Assembly (NCBI RefSeq): GCF_900107725.1
Contig: NZ_FNQO01000003.1
Coordinates: 186,001 to 250,000 of the forward strand
DNA: 64,000 bases
Direction: 5' to 3'
Source of the DNA: Microbulbifer marinus
GTDB taxonomy: Bacteria > Pseudomonadota > Gammaproteobacteria > Pseudomonadales > Cellvibrionaceae
The position numbers and the translations under genes were made by a program. The notes beneath the pieces were generated by a model. That model saw only the letters and a list, made by a program, of their open reading frames with translations, was not told where the DNA came from and searched no databases. Shown in pieces: positions 56,021 to 64,000 of this stretch (the stretch's first letter is position 1; each line of letters begins with the position of its first letter).

Positions 56021-56359
56021 TCAGTGTTTTTCCGACACCTGATTGATGGTGTATTTGGGGATTTCGACTACCAGGTCTTCGTCGTCCACGATCGCCTGGC
56101 AGGACAGGCGCGACTCCGGCTCCAGGCCCCAGGCCTTGTCCAGCAGATCCTCTTCCAGCTCATCCGGCTCGCCGAGGGAATCAAAGCCCTCGCGCACGAT
56201 CACGTGACAGGTGGTGCAGGCGCACGACTTCTCGCAGGCGTGCTCTATCTCGATGCCGTTCGCCAGCGCCGCGTCGCAGACGCTGACACCGCTCTCCACT
56301 TCCACCACCTTGCCTTCGGGGCAGATTTCGGCGTGGGGTAAAAACACAATTTTCGGCAT
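56021..56359 (-). CDS. fdx: ISC-type 2Fe-2S ferredoxin
   Basis: Electron donor in Fe-S cluster assembly. 112 aa. Ligands Cys42, Cys48, Cys51 and Cys87, with the extra Cys46, sit at the same positions as in E. coli Fdx (ACEKSCACTTCHV, SRLSCQAI). Between hscA (84-bp gap) and iscX. Confidence 0.96.
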   Translation of the reverse strand: MPKIVFLPHAEICPEGKVVEVESGVSVCDAALANGIEIEHACEKSCACTTCHVIVREGFDSLGEPDELEEDLLDKAWGLEPESRLSCQAIVDDEDLVVEIPKYTINQVSEKH

Positions 56360-56443
56360 GGGTCACTGACTCTCTTATGGTCTCAATGCATAGCCGCAAC
56401 TCAATGCGGCGCGGATCACAAGCCCGACCGGTTTGTGGCCGGG

Positions 56444-58342
56444 TTAATCGTTATCAAATTCGTCCAGCGTGTGTCCCTGCATGGCGCGCTTGATGGACAC
56501 ATCCATCCGTCGCGCGGCGAAGGGCTCGGACAAATCGTTTAGCTTCTCGATACGCTTGCGGATCTCTTCGGCGTCGCCACCGTTGTGGGCGAGACGCAGT
56601 CCCTCCATCGCCCGCTCCAGCTCGTTCAGCTCGCTCTCGTCGAGCAGCTCCGCACCGTTTTCCTGCAGCGCGGCCAACAGGCTCTCCAGCACGCGTTCGG
56701 CCTCCACCTGCGCCTCGCGCAGTGCGCGGGCGGCAATGTCTTCCTCGGCGTGGGCGTAGGACTCCTGCAGCATGCGCGAAATATCCTTGTCCTGCAGTCC
56801 ATAGGACGGCTTGACGGTGATATCGGCGCTTACACCACTGCTCTTTTCCATCGCGCTCACCGACAGCAGGCCATCAGCATCCACCTGGAAAGTCACGCGA
56901 ATATGCGCCGCACCGGCCACCATCGGCGGAATGCCGCGCAGCTCGAAACGCGCCAGTGAGCGGCAGTCTTTGACCAGCTCGCGCTCGCCCTGCACCACAT
57001 GGATCGCCATGGCGGTCTGGCCGTCCTTGAAGGTGGTGAACTCCTGCGCCTTGGACACCGGGATGGTGGTATTACGCGCGATCAGTTTCTCCGTCAGGCC
57101 GCCCATCGTCTCGATACCCAGCGACAGCGGAATCACATCCAGCAACAGCAGGTCGTCCCGCGACTTGTTGCCGACCAGGACATCCGCCTGCAACGCCGCG
57201 CCGATGGCCACCACCTGATCCGGGTCGATATCCGCGTGCGGCGCGCGGCCGAAGAACCGCTCGACCCGCTCGCGCACACGCAATGTGCGGGTGGAACCAC
57301 CGACCAACACCACTTCCTGCACGTCGTCGACCGACAATTCCGCATCGCGCAACGCGCGCTTACAGGCCCGCAAAGTCTTGTCGATCAGCGGATCCAGCAG
57401 CTCCGCCATGGCGGCGCGGTCGATTGTGCCGCGCCAGTTGCCGTGACTGAGCGCCACCTGTTCCCGCTCGGCGAGGGATTCCTTGGCTGCGCAGGCGCTG
57501 TCCAGCAACGCGCGCTGGGTCGCCACGTCCAGATCGGTACCGAGGCCTGCCTGCTCGGCCATCCAGCCGGCGATGGCGCGATCGAAGTCGTCGCCGCCAA
57601 GGGCCGTATCGCCACCGGTGGACAGCACCTCAAACACGCCGCGGGACAGGCGCAGGATAGAAATATCGAAGGTACCGCCGCCGAGATCGTAAACAGCGAC
57701 TATCTTGTCGCCCGCCTCGGTCCCCTCTTCGCCCTGGTCCAGGCCGTAGGCCACTGCCGCGGCGGTCGGTTCGTTCAGCAGGCGCAGCACCTTGAGGCCG
57801 GCGAGTTGTGCGGCGTCCTTGGTGGCCTGACGCTGGGCATCGTCGAAATAGGCCGGTACGGTGATCACCGCACCGTCCAGCTCGCCACCGAGCGCCTCGC
57901 GGCCACGCCGCGCCAGTTCTTTCAGGATTTCCGCGGATACCTGCACCGGATTCACCGGACCCGCGACGGTTTCAATCGCCGGCATGCCGCTGTCGGCGCT
58001 CTCGCCGCTGCCGCTTTGAGCAAACTTGTACGGCAGCTGATCGCCGAAACTCTTCACATCGGCAATGCCGCGGCCCATCAGGCGTTTCACCGACAGCAGC
58101 GTGTTGTAGGGGTCCTCACCGGCGCGGTGGCGAGCCGTAGCGCCGACGGTGATCGCGTTTTCCGCGTAGTGCACCGCAGAGGGCAGTATCACGCTGCCAT
58201 CCTCCGCGGCGATGGCCTCTGCCGAACCGCTGCGCACTGTGGCCACCAGCGAGTTGGTGGTGCCCAGATCGATACCCACCGCACGTTTACGCTGGTGGGG
58301 TTCGGGCGTCTGGCCCGGTTCGGATATCTGCAGTAATGCCAT
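56444..58342 (-). CDS. hscA: Hsp70-type chaperone HscA for Fe-S assembly
   Basis: Specialised DnaK-like ATPase that, with HscB, releases the cluster from IscU by binding its LPPVK motif. 632 aa (E. coli 616). ATPase motifs [26 protein letters not shown] and [15 protein letters not shown] are present; the substrate-binding domain follows from about 395 ([15 protein letters not shown]). Starts 2 bp after the hscB stop. Confidence 0.96.
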   Translation of the reverse strand: MALLQISEPGQTPEPHQRKRAVGIDLGTTNSLVATVRSGSAEAIAAEDGSVILPSAVHYAENAITVGATARHRAGEDPYNTLLSVKRLMGRGIADVKSFGDQLPYKFAQSGSGESADSGMPAIETVAGPVNPVQVSAEILKELARRGREALGGELDGAVITVPAYFDDAQRQATKDAAQLAGLKVLRLLNEPTAAAVAYGLDQGEEGTEAGDKIVAVYDLGGGTFDISILRLSRGVFEVLSTGGDTALGGDDFDRAIAGWMAEQAGLGTDLDVATQRALLDSACAAKESLAEREQVALSHGNWRGTIDRAAMAELLDPLIDKTLRACKRALRDAELSVDDVQEVVLVGGSTRTLRVRERVERFFGRAPHADIDPDQVVAIGAALQADVLVGNKSRDDLLLLDVIPLSLGIETMGGLTEKLIARNTTIPVSKAQEFTTFKDGQTAMAIHVVQGERELVKDCRSLARFELRGIPPMVAGAAHIRVTFQVDADGLLSVSAMEKSSGVSADITVKPSYGLQDKDISRMLQESYAHAEEDIAARALREAQVEAERVLESLLAALQENGAELLDESELNELERAMEGLRLAHNGGDAEEIRKRIEKLNDLSEPFAARRMDVSIKRAMQGHTLDEFDND

Positions 58343-58344
58343 TC

Positions 58345-58869
58345 TCAGTCCAGTAAATCTTCTTCCAGTTCTTCTACCTGCCGCTGCAATTTGATTAGAA
58401 ACTGCAGTTTGAGCAGGGAGTCCTTGCCCGCTTCGAGATCGCCCGCGGCAAATACTTCGGCGAAATGTCTCTGCTCGTCGGCGTACAGGCCGCGCACCTC
58501 TTCGCCCAGCTCGTCGAGCGCCGCGGCCGGGTCGGCCTCAGACGGCACCTCTTCGAGGCGCTCGCGCAGCAACATCTGTTGCATCAGAAACTCGGCATCG
58601 GCCGTGGTCTGCTCCGGGCTCACCTCCACGCCGGCAAGCTTGAGCAGATAGGCAGCACGCAGCACGGGATCGCGCAAGGTATTGTGCGCCTCATTGATCT
58701 GCGCGGCGTACTGCATGGCCAGCAGCTGCTCACGATCAGACTTCGCAGCGTATTTATCCGGGTGGAATTCTCGCTGCAGTTCGCGATAGCGGTCCGCCAG
58801 GGCCGCGCGATCAAGCGCAAATGCCGGCTTGAGGCCGAATATTTCGAAGTAAGTCTGTCGCAGAGACAT
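58345..58869 (-). CDS. hscB: J-domain co-chaperone HscB
   Basis: Delivers IscU to HscA and stimulates its ATPase. 174 aa. J domain about 1-75 with HPD at 36-38 (REFHPDKYA), then a C-terminal helical bundle that binds IscU ([14 protein letters not shown] and on). It is separated from iscA by a hairpin that looks like a terminator. Confidence 0.95.
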   Translation of the reverse strand: MSLRQTYFEIFGLKPAFALDRAALADRYRELQREFHPDKYAAKSDREQLLAMQYAAQINEAHNTLRDPVLRAAYLLKLAGVEVSPEQTTADAEFLMQQMLLRERLEEVPSEADPAAALDELGEEVRGLYADEQRHFAEVFAAGDLEAGKDSLLKLQFLIKLQRQVEELEEDLLD

Positions 58870-58917
58870 ATCGGATCACCCTTGGCAGGCGGATACGAAC
58901 CGGCGCTGCCGAATACT

Positions 58918-58950
58918 AAAAAGGCCGGCGTGCGCGACGCACCCGGCCTT
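58918..58950 (-). terminator. Intrinsic terminator or attenuator inside the isc operon, between iscA and hscB
   Basis: AAGGCCGG (58921-58928) with GTGCG (58930-58934) pairs with CGCAC (58938-58942) and CCGGCCTT (58943-58950): 13 bp, one bulged C, loop CGA. On the minus strand the stem runs straight into five T (58922-58918). It lies 18 nt after the iscA stop and about 50 nt before hscB. Confidence 0.7.
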
Positions 58951-58967
58951 GCTGTGACGAGCGCCGC

Positions 58968-59291
58968 TCAAACGTGAAAGCTTTCGCCGCAGCCGCACTC
59001 GTTCTTCACATTCGGATTGGAGAAGGCAAACCCCTCATTCAACCCTTCCTTGACGAAATCCAGCTCGGTGCCGTCCAGGTAGACGAGACTCTTGGGGTCG
59101 ACGATCAGCTTAACGCCGCCCTGCTCGAACACCACATCGTCGGACTCCGCTTCGTCGACAAACTCCAGCACGTAGGCGAGCCCGGAGCAGCCGGCGGTCT
59201 TTACACCGACGCGAATACCTATGCCTTTGCCGCGGCTGGCGAGCTGACGCTGGATGTGCGCCTGCGCCGCCTCTGTCATGGTAATAGCCAA
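58968..59291 (-). CDS. iscA: Iron-sulfur carrier IscA
   Basis: A-type carrier that takes iron or Fe-S clusters to apoproteins. 107 aa, the same as E. coli. The three conserved Cys are at 35, 99 and 101 ([18 protein letters not shown]). The terminator-like hairpin at 58918-58950 follows it. Confidence 0.96.
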   Translation of the reverse strand: MAITMTEAAQAHIQRQLASRGKGIGIRVGVKTAGCSGLAYVLEFVDEAESDDVVFEQGGVKLIVDPKSLVYLDGTELDFVKEGLNEGFAFSNPNVKNECGCGESFHV

Positions 59292-59335
59292 AACAATACC
59301 TTTACTGCTTAGTCGGGCCCTACTGCCCGATAACC

Positions 59336-59758
59336 TTAACTGGTCGCTTCTTCCTTCGCATCACCGGCACCGGCCTGCTCACCGCGCTTCTCACGGATAT
59401 TGCGTACCGCAGCCTTAATGGCATCCTCCGCCAATACGGAGCAGTGAATCTTCACCGGCGGCAGCGCCAGCTCTTCGGCGATAGCGGTGTTCTTGATCTG
59501 CTCGGCTTCGTCGAGCGTCTTGCCCTTCACCCACTCGGTCAGCAACGAGCTGGAAGCGATGGCGGAACCGCAGCCGTAGGTCTTGAACTTGGCGTCCTCG
59601 ATCACGCCGCTGTCGTTGACCTGAATCTGCAGGCGCATCACGTCGCCACAGGCGGGGGCGCCGACCATGCCGGTACCGACATTGTCCGCTTTGTCATCCA
59701 TACGGCCGACATTGCGGGGGTGTTCGTAGTGATCGATAACTTTATCGCTATAGGCCAT
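59336..59758 (-). CDS. iscU: Fe-S scaffold IscU
   Basis: Scaffold on which 2Fe-2S clusters are built by IscS. Cluster ligands are Cys37 (APACGDV), Cys63 (YGCGSAIA) and Cys106 (IHCSVLA), and the HscA recognition motif LPPVK is at 99-103. 140 aa; the C-terminus is about 12 residues longer than E. coli IscU, with a polar tail ([14 protein letters not shown]). Confidence 0.97.
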   Translation of the reverse strand: MAYSDKVIDHYEHPRNVGRMDDKADNVGTGMVGAPACGDVMRLQIQVNDSGVIEDAKFKTYGCGSAIASSSLLTEWVKGKTLDEAEQIKNTAIAEELALPPVKIHCSVLAEDAIKAAVRNIREKRGEQAGAGDAKEEATS

Positions 59759-59785
59759 GACTATTCTCCTAACTCTTGCTCGCGC

Positions 59786-61006
59786 TTAGTGGGCGGCCCA
59801 TTCAATGGTATTCAGATCGATGCCGTCTTTGTACATATCCCAAAGCGGCGACAGTTCGCGCAGTTTCTCTACAGCCTTGCGCACTTCGGCAGCGGCGGTG
59901 TCCACGTCCTGCTCGCTGGTAAAGCGGCCGAAGCTGAAGCGCAGTGAACTGTGGGCCAGCTCGTCGTTGACGCCGAGGGCTCGCAGCACGTAGCTGGGCT
60001 CCAGACTGGCGGACGTACAAGCCGAACCGGAGGAAATCGCCAGATCTCTCAGGGACATGATCAGGCTCTCGCCCTCAACGAAGGCGAAGCTCACATTCAG
60101 GTTGCCAGCCACGCGCTGTTCCACGGAGCCGTTGATGTGCACCTCTTCCATATCCTTGATGTGGTCCCAGAAGCGGTTGCGCAGGGACAGCAGGCGCTCG
60201 GTTTCCGCCGCCATTTCCTCTTTGGCAATGCGGAAGGCCTCGCCCATACCGACGATCTGGTGAGTCGGCAGAGTGCCGGAGCGCATACCGCGCTCATGGC
60301 CGCCACCGTGCATCTGCGCTTCGATACGCACGCGCGGCTTGCGGCGCACGTACAGGGCACCGATACCCTTGGGTCCGTAAACCTTGTGGGCGGAAAAGGA
60401 CATCAGGTCCACTTTCAGCTCCTGCAGGTCGATCGGCAGCTTGCCCGCGCTCTGTGCCGCATCCACATGGAAGATCACCTTGCGTGAACGACACAGTTCA
60501 CCGATTGCGGCGATATCGTTGACCACGCCGATTTCGTTGTTGACGTGCATCAGGCTCACCAGAATGGTGTCCTCGCGCAGCGCTTCCTCGACCTGTTCCG
60601 GATAAACGATGCCGTCGGCACGGGGATTCAGGTAGGTCACCTCAAAGCCCTCGCGCTCCAGCTGGCGGCAGGTATCCAGCACCGCTTTATGCTCGATCTT
60701 GGAGGTAATGATGTGCTTGCCCTTACCCTGGTAGAAGTGGGCGGCGCCCTTGATCGCCAGGTTGTCGGACTCGGTCGCACCGCTGGTCCAGACGATCTCG
60801 CGCGGGTCGGCGTTGACCAGCTCCGCCACGTGGCGGCGCCCTTCCTCTACCGCCTCTTCCGCTTTCCAGCCGAACAGGTGCGAGCGCGATGCGGGATTGC
60901 CGAAGTTACCCTCCATCGTCAGCTGCTCCGCCATTTTGGCGGCGACGCGGGGGTCGACCGGGCAGGTAGCCGAGTAATCCAGGTAGATGGGAAGCTTCAT
61001 AGTCAT
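59786..61006 (-). CDS. iscS: Cysteine desulfurase IscS
   Basis: PLP enzyme that frees sulfur from cysteine for Fe-S clusters and tRNA thiolation. 406 aa from the ATG at 61006 (GGA upstream); a second ATG two codons in would match E. coli [12 protein letters not shown] exactly. PLP Lys208 is in [12 protein letters not shown] and the persulfide Cys330 is in [22 protein letters not shown] has Cys where E. coli has Thr. Confidence 0.97.
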   Translation of the reverse strand: MTMKLPIYLDYSATCPVDPRVAAKMAEQLTMEGNFGNPASRSHLFGWKAEEAVEEGRRHVAELVNADPREIVWTSGATESDNLAIKGAAHFYQGKGKHIITSKIEHKAVLDTCRQLEREGFEVTYLNPRADGIVYPEQVEEALREDTILVSLMHVNNEIGVVNDIAAIGELCRSRKVIFHVDAAQSAGKLPIDLQELKVDLMSFSAHKVYGPKGIGALYVRRKPRVRIEAQMHGGGHERGMRSGTLPTHQIVGMGEAFRIAKEEMAAETERLLSLRNRFWDHIKDMEEVHINGSVEQRVAGNLNVSFAFVEGESLIMSLRDLAISSGSACTSASLEPSYVLRALGVNDELAHSSLRFSFGRFTSEQDVDTAAAEVRKAVEKLRELSPLWDMYKDGIDLNTIEWAAH

Positions 61007-61065
61007 ACCGATTCCGCTTAATAAATCTTCAAATCTCGCTACCGGGCTCTATGCGAACCCGGCTA

Positions 61066-61542
61066 TTACAGGCCGCCAATCACCGCGACCCGCTCTTCCG
61101 GCGCATCGCGCATATCCTGACGGCGCGCCACTTCCTGCACTTCCGCCCGCGCCACCAGGTTGGCGAGGCTGATACCGCTCAGGAAGTTGTGAATCTGTTC
61201 GCTCAGGTCCGACCACAGGTAGTGGGTCAGGCACTGTTCGCCGCCGGCGCAGTCCGCGTTGCCGCCACAACTGGTAGCGTCAACCGACTCGTTGACCGCA
61301 TCGACAATCTGCGCAACAAAAATCTCTTCGCCCGACCGCGCCAGGCGGTAACCGCCACCGGGGCCGCGCACACTGGAAACCAGGCCGGAGTGACGCAGGC
61401 GGGAGAACAGCTGCTCCAGGTAGGACAGGGAGATACCCTGGCGCTTGGATATATCTGCCAGACTGATCGGGCCGCGATCGGCGTGCAACGCCAGATCCAG
61501 CATAGCCGTGACCGCGTAGCGGCCTTTGGTTGTCAAACGCAT
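61066..61542 (-). CDS. iscR: Iron-sulfur cluster regulator IscR
   Basis: Rrf2-type regulator that represses isc when it holds a 2Fe-2S cluster. 158 aa from the ATG at 61542 ([11 protein letters not shown]) with GGGAG 5-6 nt upstream. A winged helix lies about 1-65 and the cluster ligands Cys92, Cys98, Cys104 and His107 have the E. coli numbering. First gene of iscR-S-U-A-hscB-hscA-fdx-iscX. Its own promoter carries an IscR-type site. Confidence 0.96.
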   Translation of the reverse strand: MRLTTKGRYAVTAMLDLALHADRGPISLADISKRQGISLSYLEQLFSRLRHSGLVSSVRGPGGGYRLARSGEEIFVAQIVDAVNESVDATSCGGNADCAGGEQCLTHYLWSDLSEQIHNFLSGISLANLVARAEVQEVARRQDMRDAPEERVAVIGGL

Positions 61543-61588
61543 CTCAGCTCCCGACTGATCTACAGCCCTTTTTTCCGATCGGGGCGGG

Positions 61589-61621
61589 AGTATGGAATAA
61601 CCCAGCAGGCCAGTCAAGTAT
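61589..61621 (-). promoter_or_regulatory. isc operon promoter with a type 1 IscR site
   Basis: On the minus strand TTGACT (-35, 61612-61617) and CATACT (-10, 61589-61594) are spaced 17 bp. A 25-bp element at 61597-61621 matches the E. coli type 1 IscR consensus at 18 of 25 positions as I align it, with a perfect left half (ATACTTGACT) and a weaker right half. It overlaps the -35 and spacer, the expected place for autorepression. Confidence 0.75.
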
Positions 61622-61669
61622 ATAACCCCTCATACCACTCAGGTATTCCCTTCCGAGGCCGGGCCGCCG

Positions 61670-62461
61670 CTATTCCGGACGACCTTTGCCACCGGTGCGG
61701 TGGATGTAGTTCTGGATCGCCGTCAGCCAGCCGCGCAGTATGCCCAGCTCCATATCGTCGGGACGCACGCGACTGAACAGTCTACGCAGCCGGGTCATCG
61801 TCTGGCGCGGATTGTCCGGGTCGATAAAGCCGATCTGCGCCAGCGCCTGCTGCAGGTGATCGAAGTAGAGCTCCATATCGCTGGCCTTGGCCGGGGGACG
61901 ATCCCAGTCCGCGTAACTCAACTCCGCGCCCTTCTCCGCCTCCAGCGCCGCCACGCGCACTTCATAGGCCAGCACCTGCACCGCGGTGGCCAGGTTCAGT
62001 GAGCTGTAATCCGGGTTGGCGGGGATGTGCACATGGAAATTGCAGGCCTGCAGCTCCTCGTTGGTCAGGCCGCGATCCTCGCGCCCGAACACCAGCGCCA
62101 CCGGGTGGGTCGAGGCCTCAGCCACCGCCCGCTCGCCGCACTGTCGCGGTGTCAGCAGCGGCCAGGGGATACGGCGCTCGCGTGCACTGGTAGCGACCAC
62201 CAGGCCACAGTCCGCCACCGCCTCTTCCAGCGTATCGACGACGACCACCCGGTCCAGCAGGTCGGCGGCGCCGGCGGCCCGCCAGATAGCGTTGGCGGCG
62301 GGAAATTCCCGCGGCGCAACCAGATAGAGCTGGCTCAACCCCATATTCTTCAGCGCGCGCGCGGCGCCGCCGATATTGCCCGGGTGAGCGGTGTTCACCA
62401 GCACCACGCGCACATTGTCGAGCGCGGTGAGGGGGGAGCTGTCGAGAGGAGACTTGGCCAT
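61670..62461 (-). CDS. trmJ: tRNA (cytidine/uridine-2'-O-)-methyltransferase TrmJ
   Basis: SPOUT methyltransferase for position 32 of tRNAs. 263 aa. SPOUT motifs VRVVLVNTAHPGNIGGAARA, LVFGREDRGLTNEEL and PANPDYSSLNLATAVQVLAYE form the SAM knot. A C-terminal helical extension is present (DMELYFDHLQQALAQIGF and on), as in E. coli TrmJ. Upstream of iscR and divergent from suhB, as in enterobacteria. Confidence 0.95.
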   Translation of the reverse strand: MAKSPLDSSPLTALDNVRVVLVNTAHPGNIGGAARALKNMGLSQLYLVAPREFPAANAIWRAAGAADLLDRVVVVDTLEEAVADCGLVVATSARERRIPWPLLTPRQCGERAVAEASTHPVALVFGREDRGLTNEELQACNFHVHIPANPDYSSLNLATAVQVLAYEVRVAALEAEKGAELSYADWDRPPAKASDMELYFDHLQQALAQIGFIDPDNPRQTMTRLRRLFSRVRPDDMELGILRGWLTAIQNYIHRTGGKGRPE

Positions 62462-62788
62462 ACTGTATGAATGTACCGGATATCAGGTGTCGGGAGAGCG
62501 CGGGCGCGCGAGTGTAGCAAATATGCGCGGGAATCCCTACAATCGCACCCGCCCGGCCGGCCCGGGTTGAGTCCGCATTTACCACAAAGCTCCTGCTGTG
62601 GCGGCTCCAGTGCACGCCCTGACTGCTTTTCGCTCTGTCGGAGTGCTCAACGTATTCGCCAATACGCCTGCGCGCTCTTCTGTCACGGAAACCAGCCAAG
62701 ACGCACCCTGGAACCACCTCGCTACGAAGCTTTGCGGTAAATGCGGACTAGCTTTTTAATCCCTTCAACCCCTTAGTGCGGAATAGTT
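62462..62788. other. Divergent intergenic region between trmJ and suhB
   Basis: 327 bp without a protein-like frame. It must hold the promoters of trmJ and suhB. On the minus strand TGCTACACT near 62510 resembles an extended -10 for trmJ; no good -35 accompanies it. Nothing stronger is seen. Confidence 0.35.
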
Positions 62789-63592
62789 ATGGAACCCATG
62801 CTGAATATTGCCCTGCGCGCGGCGCGCAAGGCCGGAGAACTGATTGAACGAGCCTGGGAGCGCGGCGACCTGATGAAGTTCGAGGAAAAGGCCCGCAACG
62901 ATTTCGTCACCGAGGTGGACAAGGCCAGCGAGCAGGAAATCATCTACCACCTGCGCAAGGCCTACCCCAAACACAGTATCCGCGCCGAAGAGAGCGGCCT
63001 GCAGGAAGGCGCGGAGCCCGATTACGAGTGGATCATCGACCCGCTTGATGGCACCACCAACTTCATTCACGGCGTCCCCCAGTTCGCGGTTTCGATCGCC
63101 TGCAAATACCGCGGCCGTATCGAACACGCTGTGGTGCTGGATCCGATCAAGCGCGAGGAGTTCACCGCGAGCCGCGGCCGTGGTGCCGCCCTGAACGGTC
63201 GCCGCATTCGCGTATCCCCGCGCCAGAATCTGCGCGGCGCACTGATCGGCACCGGCCTGCCGTTCAATGGCCCGGCCCTGGAAAATATCGATCCCTACCT
63301 GGAGGCGCTGAAGGAAATCGCCGGCCAGACTGCCGGTATCCGCCGCCCGGGCGCGGCGGCGCTGGACCTGGCCTATGTAGCTGCCGGCCGATTTGACGGC
63401 TTCTGGGAAATGTATCTGAGCCCTTGGGATATCGCCGCCGGAGCGCTACTGGTCAAGGAAGCCGGTGGCCTGATCAGCGATTTCCGCGGCGGCGAGGACT
63501 ACCTGGAATCCGGCCACCTGGTATGCGGCACTCCGAAGGTGTTCAAGCCGCTACTGCAGATCGTCGGCCGACATCTGGGCCGCGTGCGCTAA
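62789..63592 (+). CDS. suhB: Inositol-1-monophosphatase / Nus factor SuhB
   Basis: Phosphatase of the inositol monophosphatase family that in E. coli also acts in rRNA antitermination with NusA and RNA polymerase. 267 aa, the E. coli length, with the same opening (MEPMLNIALRAARKAG). Metal sites are in RAEESG, DPLDGTTNFIHG and SPWDIAAGALL. GGA precedes the ATG by 6-7 nt. Confidence 0.95.
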   Translation: MEPMLNIALRAARKAGELIERAWERGDLMKFEEKARNDFVTEVDKASEQEIIYHLRKAYPKHSIRAEESGLQEGAEPDYEWIIDPLDGTTNFIHGVPQFAVSIACKYRGRIEHAVVLDPIKREEFTASRGRGAALNGRRIRVSPRQNLRGALIGTGLPFNGPALENIDPYLEALKEIAGQTAGIRRPGAAALDLAYVAAGRFDGFWEMYLSPWDIAAGALLVKEAGGLISDFRGGEDYLESGHLVCGTPKVFKPLLQIVGRHLGRVR

Positions 63593-63636
63593 CCGCGACG
63601 AGACACTCCTTTCCCAGAAACAAACCTTCCCAAACG

Positions 63637-63661
63637 CGGGGCAATCCATGGATTGGCCCCG
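63637..63661. terminator. Hairpin between convergent suhB and EAL-domain genes
   Basis: The palindrome CAATCCATGGATTG (63642-63655) is flanked by CGGGG and CCCCG with one bulged G, giving a stable stem 45 bp after suhB and 14 bp after the stop of the minus-strand gene. No T-tract. A bidirectional, possibly Rho-assisted, terminator is plausible. Confidence 0.4.
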
Positions 63662-63674
63662 TAGTCTTCGACGA

Positions 63675-64000
63675 TCAATCGCTCACTGCTGCCAGCGGCA
63701 GCTCGTTACGCTGCACCTCGGCTAGCAGCAACTGCTCTAACAGCAGTGGACGTCCGACGTGATATCCCTGAATCAGGTCTACACCGATGCTGCGCAGGCG
63801 CGCGGCCGTGGGGGCGTCCTCCACGTATTCGGCAATGGTTTTGGCACCCAGACGGTGCGCCACCTGGTGAATCGACTCGACAATAATCAGGTCGACAAAA
63901 TTGGACTCCACCTGACGCACGAAGCTGCCATCGATCTTGATGAAGTCGATCGAAAAGGCCTTCAGGTAATTGAACGAGCTGAGGCCATTGCCAAAATCGT
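63675..64000 (-). CDS. C-terminal part of an EAL-domain protein (cyclic-di-GMP phosphodiesterase type), 5' end outside window
   Basis: 108 residues, open to the window edge. The segment FGNGLSSFNYLKAFSIDFIKIDGSF matches the EAL catalytic barrel (DFG and KIDxxF motifs; the D before FG lies just outside). It is followed by KTIAEYVED (the family Glu) and GVDLIQGYHVGRPL at the end. EAL domains hydrolyse cyclic-di-GMP; whether this one is active, and whether GGDEF or PAS domains precede it, cannot be seen. Confidence 0.85.
   Translation of the reverse strand, partial: DFGNGLSSFNYLKAFSIDFIKIDGSFVRQVESNFVDLIIVESIHQVAHRLGAKTIAEYVEDAPTAARLRSIGVDLIQGYHVGRPLLLEQLLLAEVQRNELPLAAVSD

Noticed and set aside
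56999-58336. 445-codon plus-strand frame opposite hscA
   Set aside because: Composition (many His, Gln and Arg) and its position opposite an intact Hsp70 gene mark it as a shadow.
1-64000. CRISPR array, tRNA or rRNA gene, prophage or complete insertion sequence
   Set aside because: No regularly spaced repeats, no tRNA cloverleaf, no rRNA signature, and no integrase or transposase gene were found on either strand.

Overview
The window reads as a chromosomal core-genome segment (roughly 58-60 % G+C by eye) of a marine-type gammaproteobacterium. The isc-ndk-rlmN-pilW-rodZ-ispG-hisS-yfgM-bamB-der order, the fused nuoCD inside a 13-gene nuo operon, and lptG-lptF / pepA-holC-valS are classic gammaproteobacterial synteny. 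A GH20 chitobiase-type lipoprotein, a NagX-like membrane acyltransferase and a large TonB receptor suggest a polysaccharide (chitin) degrader. Microbulbifer or another member of the Cellvibrionales is my best guess, but that is inference.

Layout. 1-4.4 kb: end of a methyltransferase, the GH20 hexosaminidase with a palindromic operator over its -35, a small secreted protein and an RDD membrane protein. 4.4-12.7 kb: lptG-lptF (minus strand), divergent from pepA, holC, an unrecognised disordered protein and valS, ending in a clear terminator. 13-28.2 kb: the complete nuoA-N operon for NADH dehydrogenase I. 28.3-39.5 kb: accessory region with a helical-bundle protein, a TonB receptor, about 1 kb without genes, an orphan ATP-grasp-like protein, a NagX-like protein, an MBL hydrolase and a three-gene periplasmic thiol-redox cluster (DsbD/ScsB-like, single-Cys redoxin, TlpA/ScsD-like). 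39.7-43.6 kb: a Thg1-like 3'-5' RNA polymerase translationally coupled to a small polynucleotide-kinase-like P-loop protein, divergent from DNA polymerase II (polB), with a LexA-like box between them. 43.6-45.8 kb: trmO and gabD. 45.9-61.6 kb: a long minus-strand array from iscR to der, covering Fe-S assembly, ndk, tRNA/rRNA modification, pilus, cell shape, isoprenoid, histidyl-tRNA and outer-membrane assembly genes. 61.7-64 kb: trmJ, suhB and the end of an EAL-domain protein.

The most promising accessory system is the kinase plus Thg1-like pair, which could repair 5'-damaged tRNA or RNA. It shares its upstream region with an SOS-type box and possibly with a small membrane ORF. Other non-obvious signals are a hairpin that would mask the ribosome binding site of the RDD gene only in read-through transcripts, an intrinsic terminator inside the isc operon between iscA and hscB, an IscR-type site over the isc promoter, and a 24-bp direct repeat that carries the nuoF start. 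Many genes use GTG or TTG starts; where the ribosome binding site decides the start, the coordinates below follow it.
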